Below, piece by piece: positions 20,822 to 31,487 of a stretch of DNA of 64,000 nucleotides (within the stretch, counting starts at the first letter, position 1; each line of letters begins with the position of its first letter). Location: the NCBI GenBank assembly GCA_946811695.1, contig OX328123.1, positions 151,919,840-151,983,839 of the forward strand. Reading direction: 5' to 3'. Position numbers and translations under genes: made by a program. Below the pieces are notes generated by a model. That model worked only from the letters and a program-made list of their open reading frames with translations, was not told where the DNA came from and made no database searches. Source of the stretch: Gonocerus acuteangulatus. Lineage: Eukaryota > Arthropoda > Insecta > Hemiptera > Coreidae.

Positions 20822-20888
<67 letters not shown>
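20822..20888. repeat. (TA)n microsatellite
   Basis: About 33 uninterrupted TA units. Confidence 0.95.
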
Positions 20889-20891
<3 letters not shown>

Positions 20892-21519
20892 AACGAATAA
20901 ATGTTTACGTTGTTTAAATAAATTTCTATCAATTTTTATAGTTTAAATTATCTTGTACTCAGGGAGGAATTTTTCCTTATATCGTGGGTCCGTTTACCGT
21001 CAGTATATTTGCGGATGTAATTAGGTACCGTACATTATAAAAATAATATACAATAGTTAATTAATCAACATACAGATAAATGGGGAACTCAGAAAATCTT
21101 ATATCTATTATTAGTCACACATTTATTACCTGATTCGAGCTTTCTGAGGGGGTCCTATTGAATGCTAGATTAAAAATTATTAAGTATCGGAAAAAGGAAG
21201 TTTTAATAAGAATTGCACTAATCAAGTTCAAAATTTATATTTTCCTATTATAGGTTGGCTTTCTGAAAAAATTGGAAAATTCTGGATTTTTAAGTGGATC
21301 CAATTAATAGTATGAAGGGCCTAAAAATATAAGCCGTACAAATTGTGAACAATGGCACTCATTACGCTTCTTTATATTCTCAATCATAAAATACTTTAAC
21401 ATTTCGTTCATACTATTTTTGTTTTATCTTCTATTTTATAACTAAATCAATGATGGTAGCACACATAGTTTAGTTTTCCTTTTTTAATAGATTAAAAAAA
21501 AAAAAAAAAAACTTACCTA

Positions 21520-21790
21520 CGATCTACTTTCTTAAAATAATCCGCCTAACAGTAACTATTTTTAATTGACCTGAGCTCTGGGTCTTCCTGATCATCTTAC
21601 TCGTCCTTAGAAGGGCATAATCTTGCTGCTCCAGCCGGGTCCATGCATGTCCTGGGGAATGTAAAGTGATGTCTTCCTCGACCGTCTCTGCCGGCTGCCT
21701 CCCTCTGTGTTTCCCATAAGAAATCTTTATCATATAACTGATTAATAATGGGAATATATTTGCCTTTAAGTCGTGGGAATGCAATGAACA
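21520..21790 (-). pseudogene. Possible LINE ORF2 C-terminal relic
   Basis: Overlapping minus frames give RGRQPAETVEEDITLHSPGH then AWTRLEQQDYALLRTS. A GR---RW-DDI---AG--W-R-A--R--W pattern is typical of the last 60 residues of several LINE ORF2 proteins. No other domain is visible and the frame is broken. Confidence 0.4.
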
Positions 21791-21881
21791 TTATTTATTT
21801 ATGTTTTATTCAAAATTGTCTTATTTACTTCATTGGGGTTAATAACTGAAAAAAATCTATGACCCCCGATATACTATACGT

Positions 21882-21893
<12 letters not shown>

Positions 21894-21937
<44 letters not shown>
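21894..21937. repeat. (TA)n microsatellite
   Basis: TA run directly preceding a tRNA-derived SINE. Confidence 0.95.
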
Positions 21938-21938
<1 letters not shown>

Positions 21939-21939
<1 letters not shown>

Positions 21940-22262
21940 GGACGAGGTTAGCTCAGTGGTAGAGCAATCGACTAATGAACTAGAGGACCCAGGTTCAAAA
22001 CCCGAGCGCGCACTAAAGATTTTTTCTTCTAGAGGCGTCGTTCCAGGGTTGGATTTGGGGTCCCAGATCGTCCCTAGGCTCACCCAACCTTTAATTAATA
22101 AATTAATTAAATAATGGGTACCTGTTAAGGGAAAAATCAGGCGGTCGGAGCATAATATTGACCACACTATCTCCCCAGTGTGCCGTATGAAGAATCAGAT
22201 ACCTCTACAGTATCTGCCCCTCTGGTCCCTTGTGGCCTGTTACGGGACTGATTTTATATGTA
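21939..22262 (+). mobile_element. tRNA-derived SINE, second family (SINE-2)
   Basis: A box TTAGCTCAGTGGTAGAGCA and B box GGTTCAAAACC, followed by a 240-bp body (TCTAGAGGCGTCGTTCCAGG, CCAGTGTGCCGTATGAAG, TGGCCTGTTACGGGACTG). The body is unrelated to SINE-1. The head still has a tRNA-like D and T arm, but the 3' acceptor strand is absent. Confidence 0.65.
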
Positions 22263-22492
22263 TACAATAAGAATCTATATATATCATATTAGTTATGGTT
22301 TAGTTTTATTTATCAGTTGTTTTCCCCTAAGTTTCCAATTACATTAGGAAATTGAGAGAAAACCTTAGTTCCTAGTATACCGTTGGAAAGGTTATTAAAT
22401 TTTACAGCTTTCGTGCGATTCGGCAATTCGCAGAATATTTTTTAGAAGAGTAGTGTTCCTCGAATATGCGTCACTAACGACGTTTTTATTAA

Positions 22493-22594
22493 CACGTTGG
22501 CTGCGGTACAAAATTTCAGTGGTTTCAGGAATTCCAACTGCTGAGTGGTACGGGACAAATGTGTCCCGTAAACATCTGTATGTATGTATCTATG

Positions 22595-22658
<64 letters not shown>

Positions 22659-22884
22659 GAAGTGAAAAATAAATTCTGAAAGTTCTTGCTTATTATTTTT
22701 GTTATTTAAGGTTTTATGATAACTACTTTGAAGCTACTATCAAATAATTTGTTTAATTTCTGTTCATCTAATGCATTATGAGTTATCTAATTTTTTATTG
22801 GTTATTTTTTTTGGCAAATTACAGCCATCATAAGTTTAGGGAGTCGGGCTATTTTGTCCGCCGTACGTCAGTGAAGCCAACGTG
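22493..22884. mobile_element. piggyBac-type MITE, 392 bp
   Basis: TTAA at 22489-22492 and 22885-22888 flank inverted ends CACGTTGGCTGCGGTAC and (reverse) CACGTTGGCTTCACTGACG. A TTAA target duplication is diagnostic for piggyBac. There is no coding content; the interior has a GGGACAAATGTGTCCC palindrome and (TA)n at 22599-22655. Confidence 0.7.
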
Positions 22885-22889
22885 TTAAT

Positions 22890-23555
22890 ACCATATTTTC
22901 AAACAGTAATTAAGGTTTGAAAAAGACACTTGTGAACATTGAAAGTGCATTAACCTTAATGAAAATTTAATGTTGATCAAATAAAGTAATGTAACAGTAG
23001 TGAAAATTAGAAGTTTTTTTTAAGATAAACACGATGTTTTTTCTAACTACACAGCATATCTCTGTAGCAAACACAAATTAAAACATGCGATTCGCAGGGT
23101 TTTACTATATACATTTTTAGTTCAACATACACCCTGTGTAGAAAGCCCTTAACATGTATTTAACTCTAAGGTCTGTGTCCTTACGGTTCGTACACATGAT
23201 CATATGATATTTGTCACATTGCTGAACAATGGGAGGGTTTTAAGGGGATCTCCAAAAAGCATCTTCTTTTCTTGTTTGGCTGACTGGCCGATGGTTGAGA
23301 AGGACCTAGATTGGAGCAAGCCTTTCACTATGTTCCTGACAGGTCTTAATTTCCACAACTGTTTCCTTCAAGAATATACCCCTGAGAGGCTACTAAACTA
23401 TTGTAAATGCACAAAAATGCAATTTTTTTTAACTATTTTGAAAAAAAAATCACGTAACTAGTATCATAGGTCAAAAATGACCCGACACGAGCTAATACAG
23501 AAAGTCAGAAATTCAGGCCAAAACTGGCTGACTACCAACTACTCAGAGACAGAGA
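22890..23555. other. No gene recognised
   Basis: An 85-codon plus ORF at 23204-23461 has no family that I recognise and no splice context. Confidence 0.35.
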
Positions 23556-23559
23556 TGAG

Positions 23560-24090
23560 CATAATTTTTTTTATAAATAAAAATACGAATTTTTCTTACT
23601 TCATATATTTGTAAATACGTATATAAATAAATACTCTTATGAACAAGAGTGAATACGAATTTATTTTTATTCCCGTATATTAAATATAAAAATACAAATA
23701 ACATTTTGTTCACAAATTTTCATGCGAATACACATAAATTCACAGAAAAAATTGTAAATAATCACAAAAAATGAGAATATTCACAAATAATCAAGTGATT
23801 ACAAAAAAAATCACATTAACATATATGAATACAAATTCATTCACATTATAATTTGTGAATACAAATTTATTCACAAAAAATTCGCAAATAAATTATGAAT
23901 TTATTCGAATTAAGGATAAGATGATATTACATATTTTTTTAAGGCGCTTAACATGTAGGTTGTCAGCGCCTAGATTCAATTTTTCTCCCCGAGCACGCCG
24001 CGGCTGAATACAAATAAATTCTTATTCACACGTATTAATGCGAGTTTATTTTTATCGTATTTTTGTTTATATATAAAATTATTCCAATCT
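23560..24090. repeat. AT-rich region of short ATTCACAAA / GAATACAAAT units
   Basis: Irregular, interleaved copies of TATTCACAA and its complement TTGTGAATA give many small palindromes. A similar texture (GAATAAAAATG units) occurs at 32340-32560. At 23934-23999 a SINE-1-like tail (AAGGCGCTTAACATG, GTCAGCGCC) interrupts it. Confidence 0.5.
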
Positions 24091-24464
24091 GTGCTGAGAG
24101 AGCACGTATACATGTCATAGCCTGTCATACATGTCGATTACTAGCGAAATAGCAGGAACCATGAATATTGAACCATGATACCTGTTGAAGGCTAAAAAAA
24201 AATGAACCTTATCGTCATGAATGAGAACACAGTAATGTCCAACTGATAGCTGACCATAGTTGGCGGCAGCTTTCTAATCATTCCAAGGAAAATCTTCTTT
24301 TGTATTGTTTTTTTTTTTTTTCTTATACACTTTTTGCTTGGAATGATAGTAAGCTTCCGGCCTGTATATAAGCCATCAATTGGTTACATGTGTTGTATTT
24401 TATTGTATTCATTTTCTTTTCTGAATTTTCTTTTTAGAATTTATGGTTTTTTTTTGTCGTTTCC

Positions 24465-25312
24465 TCAGCCGTACAAATGATGATTGACAATCCTAATGGA
24501 GTCCTTTATTATCCAACGAGCCAGTGTTTCAAAGTCACATCTAATGTTCCATCTTTTGAAAACATTTTGTACGAATGAAGGCATGGAGCCTCTTGCACTA
24601 AAGAGAAGGCCGATTACCTCCCAATTTTCGATCCTGTAGTTTTTACGAAAATAGGGAATACATTTTTCATAAGTGGATTTTTTTCTCTTTGTCAACTGAC
24701 AAGGGCTGATTCTCGTCTATCTCAAACCTCACAGTCGGATCCAAAATAATTCCGGTGGATGCCTGGCGATCTATGACTACAATGTCTGCCCTTCTTGTCG
24801 AACCATCTTCGGCTATGCAGCTCACTTCTTCATACACCTCAAATCCAGTTTTCTTCCTGAACAAATCAGCAACATAGGTTCGCACCTTATGATGTCGATT
24901 TATTCTTAGAAGTTCTGATTTCTGACAGACGCCCAGGACGCGGGGGAGAGTTTCAGTCTCGTTGCAGGCTCTGCAACGGAATCCTGAGCTCCTGCCAGGA
25001 ATAGTTCGAACTGGAATTGAGTTTCAGGCTCGTTGCAGGCTCTGCAACGGAATCCTGAGCTTGAGTTGCAATTCAGCTTGATGGCTCCATTCGCTGCAAG
25101 ACCTATTTTCGTCGACATCCAGGAATTACTTTTTTTATATTGAGAGAAGAGAATCACGCCCTTACCCTTCGACGGAAGCTGACACCATTTATTAAAACAG
25201 TCTTCCCTTAATTTTCTTCGAATTCTTCTGACCTCATCCTCTTCTTGGTCAACTTTTTTAATCAGTCTTTTTTTTCTTCTTTTAGTCTTCTTGTTTTCTG
25301 TACATACAGTTC
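24465..25312 (-). pseudogene. R2-type LINE C-terminal region with restriction-like endonuclease
   Basis: The minus strand reads RRIRRKLREDCFNKWCQLPS, KGKGVILFSQYKKSNSW, CRACNEPETL, HHKVRTYVADLFRKKTGFEV and STRRADIVVIDR. Then come GIILDPTVRFE and YRIENWEVIGLLFSARGSMP. This is the zinc-finger and restriction-like endonuclease tail of R2-type LINEs, with the R-AD--V motif and downstream acidic residue. A 43-bp segment is duplicated at 24948-24990 and 25019-25061 (71-bp offset), and further frame breaks follow. It is 5'-truncated at about 25312. Confidence 0.65.
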
Positions 25313-25508
25313 CTAAGAATACAGATATGAAATGATGTTGTCTTTAAGGTTATGAAGTGTGGATAGGTCGATGTAAATCATGACAATAAGAAAGGCCGGA
25401 GCAGAGGCATTTTTCAACGTCATATTAGCTATTAAAGAGGAGCCCTCACTAACGGAGATAAATGGTGGAAGTACATTTTCAAATATAGGAGATAACGCAA
25501 AGAAAATC
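25313..25508 (-). CDS. Candidate host exon, product unknown
   Basis: A strong acceptor (TTCCTTTTCTTCTCTTCAG on the minus strand) precedes an open segment reading FFALSPIFENVLPPFISVSE, NMTLKNASAPAF and YIDLSTLHNL, closed by a stop at the R2 relic boundary. Two N-glycosylation-type sequons suggest an extracellular segment. The R2-type insertion may have cut it off. Function not recognised. Confidence 0.3.
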
Positions 25509-25739
25509 TGAAGAGAAGAAAAGGAATAATGTAATATGTTATGCAATTCTCTTTTACTATTAATGGTCTCTTACTATTAATGGTTTCTACATCCTCGGGA
25601 AAAGTCAGATATTTTAATAATTGAAATCATATTTTCACTCGTTTGATATATCACATGCAATATGCTAATAACACAATCTGGTGAAGACTTTTCACTAAAC
25701 AGTTGAAAGAAACTGATCAGAAGAGGAAATATATTGAAA

Positions 25740-25910
25740 TATATAAACAATTACTTTGCCCCAAAGGCCAGCAGAAATGATTTTAACAACGTATTTTTTT
25801 CTTTCGTTGACCACAAAGAATACTGAGTTTCCTTGCAATACATCACAAACTACGCCAGGTGTGGGCAAACAAGTGCTTTGGGTCCAAATTACTTCTCGTT
25901 TATCGTTTTT
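25740..25910 (-). CDS. Second candidate exon-like ORF, product unknown
   Basis: The minus frame includes REVIWTQSTCLPTPGVVCDV, GNSVFFVVNERKKYVVKI and ISAGLWGK, and ends beside a possible donor (AAAGTAATTG). Cys spacing and balanced composition look protein-like, but no clear acceptor is seen. It may belong with the 25313-25508 segment, upstream on the same strand. Confidence 0.25.
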
Positions 25911-26039
25911 GGTAGTTAACATACTCGATCAATCGTTTGGTAAAAGAATCCTAGATACGAAGATTCGTTTCAAACAAAAAAAAAAACCTCCGTTGTGTAT
26001 CGCATTAAAAGGCACACACACATTTTTTTCCTCAGTCCC

Positions 26040-26440
26040 CTAACGGACTACAGATTCACTACTTACAGGAAAACTTCTACATTTTGTAAGCATTAAATCT
26101 CTGCAAATGAAGTCAAATTTTATTGAGGGATAGGATGAAAGATGGACTCCGTTTTGTCAAAAAACATAAACTGGAGTTCTGTTACTTCCAAATACCTATT
26201 ACCTAATTATGGATTACTCATTTTGTATTGGCCAAACTTTGGGAATCCATTGTCTATTCCAGAAGCAATAAAAAATAACTGTAATAAATTGTTTGAAAAG
26301 TTTTTCATTTGAGGGATATTTCACATTTTGTGTTTTCCAAATTTTCATGGATTTACCTTTTGTGTGATGTAGTTGGTACTCTTTAGAGAGCAATAAAACA
26401 TTTGATAGTATAATTAGATGATGAAGAACCAAGCGCCTTA
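26040..26440 (-). repeat. Family F2 repeat, inverted copy
   Basis: The reverse complement aligns with 28340-28560 and 28560-28915 (shared ACTTCATTTGCAGAGATTTA, TTTTCCTGTAAGTAGTGAAT, GGAAAACACAAAATGTGA, TTTGACAAAA). No tRNA head, terminal repeats or coding content was seen. Confidence 0.7.
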
Positions 26441-26479
26441 TTTTGAAAAAATTAAGTGTTTTTTACTTTTAGCTATTTA

Positions 26480-26665
26480 TTTTTTTTTTTTTTTTTTAAC
26501 GGCGCATCGACAAATCTTGGCCATTAGCGCCGACATCCAGGGTACAGCCGGGAATTTTCTCAGCGAGCCCTGAGATGAGAAAATTCCTGCCGCCGGTGGG
26601 GATCGAACCCACCATCTCCCACTTATGAGTCTAAGGCGCTAGCCACTAGACCACGGAAGACCCCC
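26480..26665 (-). mobile_element. SINE-1, full length, with target-site duplication
   Basis: The minus strand starts GGGGGTCTTCCGTGGTCTAG, has the A box (GGTCTAGTGGCTAGCGCC) and B box (GGTTCGATCCCC), the SINE-1 body and tail, and ends in about 17 A. The duplication AGCTATTTA lies at 26471-26479 and 26666-26674. It gives the full consensus of about 165 bp plus tail. Confidence 0.9.
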
Positions 26666-26674
26666 AGCTATTTA

Positions 26675-27460
26675 GTTGTCCGTAATTATATTCTAAATAG
26701 AAACGCCATGAAAATAGTAGCTGGAATATTGTATAGTTTAACGACAAAATACTTGGAAAACAACAATAGAGTGAATCCCTGTGATATTGTAACTTAAAGG
26801 GGAATTTTCTCAGAATGTTCATACTGTCGCTTGGTTCCTTTCTAATTAACATAATCCAATTAAAAGCTTGAAATTGCAATTGGAATTTTGTCAACTTGGA
26901 CAGTGGTCTAACAGCACTGCTGCTTTGTGCCGGTTGGTATCAATCTGGGACCATGAATATATTTTTTGTGTAAGCGGAAGTAGGTGTTAATTAGTTTGAC
27001 CACAAGAGAAAATATAAAATATATTGGCCTTTTTAACGTTAAATTTGACATAACTCGAAGGTTTTTGTTATACTTCCAAGCATTTCCAACCTGTTGTTTT
27101 TATATGAATATTTAAAGGAAGTATTCAGCTTTAAGAATTTATAATCAGAAATCGCGGATTCGCGCGGATGTGAGTGTACATGCCAGTTAATGTCAAAGTT
27201 CACGAAAGCATTTCTTATGTTTGTCGTTTTCCGGAGTCAAAATAATGACTAGACAAAATGTATTTGACGTCATGGGTCAAAGAAAAGAACCTTAATTATA
27301 AAGAACAATTAGATGTGCTAATATCCTCACAAAAAAAACTAGAATAAAATAAAATAAAAATTAAAAAAAAAAATAAAAACTAGAATTTGGCTAGAATTCT
27401 TTGTTAAGATATGATGATTATTCAGAAAAACAAATAAATTAAATCAAGCACATAAAAAAG
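26675..27460. other. No gene recognised
   Basis: AT-rich sequence; the minus ORF at 26646-26894 begins inside the SINE and is not credible. Confidence 0.4.
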
Positions 27461-27468
27461 GTGTACAA

Positions 27469-27600
27469 AAAAATGAAGTGTGGCTTGAGGGTAGATTATT
27501 GTTACCAAGGGCAAAAATGAAGTGTGGCTTGAGGGTAGATTATTGTTACCAAGGGCAAAAATGAAGTGTGGCTTGAGGGTAGATTATTGTTACCAAGGGC
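27469..27600 (+). repeat. 44-bp tandem repeat, three identical copies
   Basis: The unit AAAAATGAAGTGTGGCTTGA plus GGGTAGATTATTGTTACCAA plus GGGC repeats at 27469, 27513 and 27557 without differences, then a partial unit follows. Confidence 0.95.
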
Positions 27601-27849
27601 AAAAATGAAACATGGGTGACCATTTTATAGATTCTAAGAATCCAATGGGCGCAGCCGAAGACAGTAAGAGAGAAAAGTTATGTACTGATACTGGTTCAAT
27701 GGAATTGCTGTATGCTACACAGGTGTTTTTCTGAAGGTAATCCTCAAGCTGGTGATATATTAAGAATATAACGAGGATATAACTAGCTCCCATCCCGTGC
27801 AAATAAATACAAGGATGCTTATTCAAAATCGACATTACTTTCTCAGTGA

Positions 27850-27938
27850 TTTCAAGGTAGTGGTGTATGTGTAGGTGTGTGTGTGTTTGTGTGTGCGTGC
27901 GCGTGGGTGGGTGAGTGTGTCTGCATGTGTGTGTGTCA
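27850..27938. repeat. (GT)n-rich low-complexity tract
   Basis: Interrupted GT repeats with GC and GGGT variants. Confidence 0.9.
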
Positions 27939-28339
27939 TCTGTTAACATTGATAGTCAATGTATAAAAATATATGTATTGTACCTAACATTAATAAATTA
28001 TTTAAAACAAAAAAATCCTTATATTGCCTTAAAACCCATTACTGAAATCATATATTACCCATTATTCAGAATATATGATCAAAAAAATGGATTAAGCATC
28101 ACAAATATTTTTGGCCAAGAATATCAGTCCTGTACCCCACTGTGCTCCGTAGGTTTTATATAATACTGACCGTCTGTACGGATTATTTTAAGACCAAGAA
28201 TGCGAATTCGATCTCCAGCAATGTAAATGTCCTCCAGCAATGTTCCTTTTTTTTCTAAACATTTCAAATGATGTCTAAAGTTCGAATTACAATTAGTCAA
28301 CTATCTTTAAATGTTTTTGAACACTCCTCCAAATTGTCT

Positions 28340-28558
28340 AGTCAAAATATGAGGAATTTGAAAGTAACAAAACCCCATTCCACATTGTTTAACAAAAGGT
28401 CTGTCAACCTATTCGTCCATAATCTTTCACTTCATTTGCAGAGATTTAATACTTACTATGTGTAGAAGTTTTCCTGTAAGTAGTGAATCCAAAGTCAGTT
28501 AGTTAGGCTGAGGAAAAGATTTGCTAACTCTATCACACAAAAGATAAACCAATAAACA
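28340..28558 (+). repeat. Family F2 repeat, direct copy A
   Basis: Shares ACTTCATTTGCAGAGATTTA, AGTTTTCCTGTAAGTAGTGA and a preceding TTTAACAAAAGG block with the other F2 copies. Confidence 0.65.
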
Positions 28559-28915
28559 TTTGGAAAACACAAAATGTGACATATCTCCGAAATGAAAATT
28601 ACTATCCACAATTTCTTTCAGTTAATTTGTATTGCTTTCGGACTGGACAAATGATTCCCACAGTTTGGCGAGTAAAGAATAGTAATCCATAATTTCTTGA
28701 CAGAAGGTATTTCAAAGTATCAAAACTCCATTTTATATTTTTTGACAAAAGGGAGTCAATCGTTGAACCTATCCCTCAACAAACTTCCACTTCATTTGCA
28801 GAGATTTAAAGCTTACTAATTAAAAAAAAAAAAAAATCTTGTAAGCAGTGGTGAATCTGCAGTTCGTTAGGGGTCTGAGGAAACAAATTGCGAGAAATCT
28901 CCGATTCATCCAGAA
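28559..28915 (+). repeat. Family F2 repeat, direct copy B
   Basis: Longer copy in tandem with copy A: GGAAAACACAAAATGTGA, CAGTTTGG, TTTTTTGACAAAAGG, ACTTCATTTGCAGAGATTTA, GTAAGCAGTGGTGAATC. An A-run at 28823-28837 interrupts it. Confidence 0.7.
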
Positions 28916-29059
28916 AACAGAAGTGCGTTATTCGACGCCCAGAAAGTCCCTTTTGCCAATGGGTTTAGTGATTTAAATCACTAAAAAAAAAGGGAATGTT
29001 ATCTATTTTAAGGTGGCATAATTAGAATTTTATTATCTTGAACGGGTTTTGAGTTACCG

Positions 29060-29244
29060 TTTCTTATTTAATAAATAATATGTCTACGTTAAAAAAACCA
29101 AAAAAAAACAAAAAAAAAAAAACGGAAAATTGGGCCTATCTCTATTTTCCTTCGGTATCGGACCAAACATAAAATGAACTTTTTTGGAAATTATGTCTAG
29201 AATATTTTCCTAGAGTTTGACTACTTAGAGCTGAATCACCCTGT

Positions 29245-29245
<1 letters not shown>
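29060..29245 (+). mobile_element. Half copy of the 16019-16300 MITE
   Basis: The central AATATGTCTACGTTAAAAAAA and right arm (TCGGTATCGGACC, TGAACTTTTTTG, CTACTTAGAG, ATCACCCTG) match. The left arm is missing. The end abuts (TA)n. Confidence 0.8.

Positions 29246-29247
<2 letters not shown>

Positions 29248-29314
<67 letters not shown>
29248..29314. repeat. (TA)n microsatellite between MITE and Penelope-like element
   Basis: About 33 TA units joining the MITE right end to the Penelope 3' terminus. Confidence 0.95.
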
Positions 29315-29317
<3 letters not shown>

Positions 29318-31450
29318 TGTGTGGAACGGCTTCTTTCTCCAGCGGTGTCGCTCCTCTCTCCATCGCAATATTTCGTCGGGTTCATCTCCGACTTCTTCAG
29401 GCTGCTAGTGTTGTCCTCGGTGGTTGTCAAGGGAATGAATTTTTCCCGGATTTTCCCTCCTTTATAGCCCTGCTTCTTAGACTATGCGGGCCAATGGTGT
29501 AGGGGCTCCGTGGGCCAATAGGGCTCGAGGGCTGTCTTCTTCGTTCGTCCGTCGTCTGTAGTTCGTCGGTAGTCCGTGTGGGGCGCTGGTCGTCTTGAGT
29601 CCCTGTCTTCTCCTCTATCTTCTTAAGGATGGGCCGCCAAATGTCTGGGAGGATGAGGCCATCTTCCCTATTGAAGTTCACCGGATGCTTATGTATTTCG
29701 ATGGCTTCTCTAATTAGTCTCCTTGTCAAGCTGGTTTCCTTGGCTAGGGTCTTGGCTCGGTCGAATAATACTTGTTTGGGACACTCTTCTCCGTGTGTTG
29801 CCACCGCCGAAGTTTTGGTGCGTCCCAGCCTGTAGTCAGCAGCGTGTTGTCCGATCCGGGTGGCCACCTTCTTACCTGTTTGACCTACATACACCTTCCC
29901 ACAGTCGCACGGTAGAAGGTAGACACCCTGGTCTTGTAACCGCTGCTTATCCTTACTCTTCCCGAGACAATCCCCTATCTTGTTGAGAGGCTTGAAGGCG
30001 ACATCTATCTCCTCCTTTCTGAAGAGTCTGCCCAGCCTCTCGCTGACACCGCTGACGTAAGGCAAGGAGATTCTGGTTCTTTGTTTCGTGTCTGTCCGGC
30101 TGTTTTCCTCCCTGTGTCGGCTTTCCACATCCTTGATGGTTCGCGAAATTAATTTTTGATCGTAACCATTGCTGACCAGATCCTTTGTCATCTGCTCGAA
30201 TTCCATCTTCAGGAGTGTCCGGTTACTGCACAGGCTAACAGCTCTATGTGCGAGTGTCCTGACTACACTCATTTTGTGTCCCCGGTGGTGGTGTGAGTCT
30301 GAGTGCAAATATCTCCCTGTGGCCGTGGGCTTCCTATAAACGGTGTGCTCCAGCTCACCGTTGTTTCCTCTAATGATCATGAGGTCTAAGAAAGGCAATC
30401 TTCCGTCCTTCTCCTCCTCGACGGTGAACTTGATAGCTGGGTGCAAGTTGTTCAATAGCAAGAGGAATTTTTTAAGTTCCTCTTCCCCATGCTGCCAAAT
30501 TGCGAGAACATCGTCCACATATCTTAGCCAGAGCTTCGGTTTGTGTTCGGTCTTCTCCATTAACCGCCTTTCAAAGTCCTCCATGAAAATATTGGCCACA
30601 ACTGGTGAGAGGGGGCTGCCCATGGCCACACCATCCTTCTGCTGGTACAGGACTCCTCTGTATTGGAAGTAGCAAGAAGTCAGCACAAGCTCAGCTAGTT
30701 CCATCATCTTGCCTTCCAGAAATTTGTTTTCCTTAATAATGTTGATGGAATCCTGTGCTGGAAGATTGGTAAAAAGAGATTCCACATCAAAACTCAGTAA
30801 TAGATCCTTTTCCTCCAATTTGATGTTTTTTAAGATCTCCACCAAATGGAATGAATTTTTGACCGCTGAGAAAGATTGGCCCGTGTATGGTTTCAGCTCC
30901 CTGGCCAGTACCTTGCTTGTTCTATAAGTGGGTGCCCCGATCATTGATACAATTGGCCTGAGGGGGGCTCCTTCTTTATGTACCTTAGGAAGGCCATAAA
31001 TCCTTGGGATCCTGGAATCCCCGGGGGTCATCTCAGCAATCTTTCCCTGCTCCATCTTGCTGCTTTTCAAGATGTTCTTAATTTTATTCTCGATCCTTTT
31101 GGTGGGGTCCTTGATACCCTTCTCATATTTATCTGGAGTTAATAGCGATTCCATTTTTTCGTCGTATGAAATTCGGTCGAGAATGACAGTGCTGTTGCCT
31201 TTGTCCGCCTTGGTTATTAAGATATCGTCACGTTTCTTCAGGTCACGTAGAGCTTGTCTCTGGGCTGGCGTTAAATTATCCTTTGGTGGCCTGGCTTTAC
31301 TCACGAGGTGAGCAGCTTCGAGTCTTATCTTGTCAGCCATTTCCCCAACCATAGGTGTGAGAGCGGCCTCGATACTGGTCACCGAGAGAGAGAGGAGCGA
31401 TGGAGAGAGGAGCGACACCGCTGGAGAAAGAAGCCGTTCCACACAAACAT
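29315..31450 (-). mobile_element. Penelope-like retroelement, near full length, inverted termini
   Basis: It carries one ORF (29427-31469) and a 3' end with a hammerhead-like hairpin. About 60 bp at 29316-29373 (GTTTGTGTGGAACGGCTTCT onward) recur as a reverse complement at 31388-31450, so the element starts and ends with inverted copies of the same sequence. Penelope-like elements are known for terminal repeats that can be direct or inverted and for 5' truncation. (TA)n lies on both sides (29248-29314, 31488-31553). Confidence 0.85.
29371..29400 (-). other. Hammerhead-like hairpin in Penelope 3' end
   Basis: Minus strand: CTGAAGA, A, stem GTCGG, loop AGATGAAC, CCGAC, GAAAT. The related fragment at 9075-9104 has CTGATGA, the exact hammerhead core heptamer. 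Hammerhead ribozymes are reported in Penelope-like elements. The extra unpaired base before stem II departs from the canonical fold. Confidence 0.45.
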
Positions 31451-31469
31451 GTGATACCCAGCGATGCAA
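29427..31469 (-). CDS. Penelope-like reverse transcriptase / GIY-YIG endonuclease
   Basis: 680 residues, uninterrupted. RT blocks: SFDVESLFTNLP around Asp228, GVAMGSPLSPVVANIFME at 280-297, and the catalytic YVDD at 317-320. GIY-YIG domain: GVYLLPC from 515, VYVGQT at 526-531, Arg538, and a late NFNRE near 599. In this family RT copies the RNA at a nick made by the GIY-YIG nuclease. The first 30 residues or so read through the inverted terminal repeat, so the true N-terminus is probably lost or replaced. It is somewhat short for the family. RT and nuclease motifs look intact. Confidence 0.9.
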   Translation of the reverse strand: MHRWVSHVCVERLLSPAVSLLSPSLLSLSVTSIEAALTPMVGEMADKIRLEAAHLVSKARPPKDNLTPAQRQALRDLKKRDDILITKADKGNSTVILDRISYDEKMESLLTPDKYEKGIKDPTKRIENKIKNILKSSKMEQGKIAEMTPGDSRIPRIYGLPKVHKEGAPLRPIVSMIGAPTYRTSKVLARELKPYTGQSFSAVKNSFHLVEILKNIKLEEKDLLLSFDVESLFTNLPAQDSINIIKENKFLEGKMMELAELVLTSCYFQYRGVLYQQKDGVAMGSPLSPVVANIFMEDFERRLMEKTEHKPKLWLRYVDDVLAIWQHGEEELKKFLLLLNNLHPAIKFTVEEEKDGRLPFLDLMIIRGNNGELEHTVYRKPTATGRYLHSDSHHHRGHKMSVVRTLAHRAVSLCSNRTLLKMEFEQMTKDLVSNGYDQKLISRTIKDVESRHREENSRTDTKQRTRISLPYVSGVSERLGRLFRKEEIDVAFKPLNKIGDCLGKSKDKQRLQDQGVYLLPCDCGKVYVGQTGKKVATRIGQHAADYRLGRTKTSAVATHGEECPKQVLFDRAKTLAKETSLTRRLIREAIEIHKHPVNFNREDGLILPDIWRPILKKIEEKTGTQDDQRPTRTTDELQTTDERRRQPSSPIGPRSPYTIGPHSLRSRAIKEGKSGKNSFP

Positions 31470-31478
31470 TTTAAAACA

Positions 31479-31487
<9 letters not shown>

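Noticed and set aside
21939..22015. Functional tRNA gene
   Set aside because: A and B boxes are present but the 3' acceptor strand and a sound cloverleaf are not; a SINE body follows.
29243..29467. ORFs made of Tyr-Ile repeats (also near 15.8, 16.3, 18.3, 20.8, 31.5 and 59.8 kb)
   Set aside because: Translations of (TA)n microsatellites.
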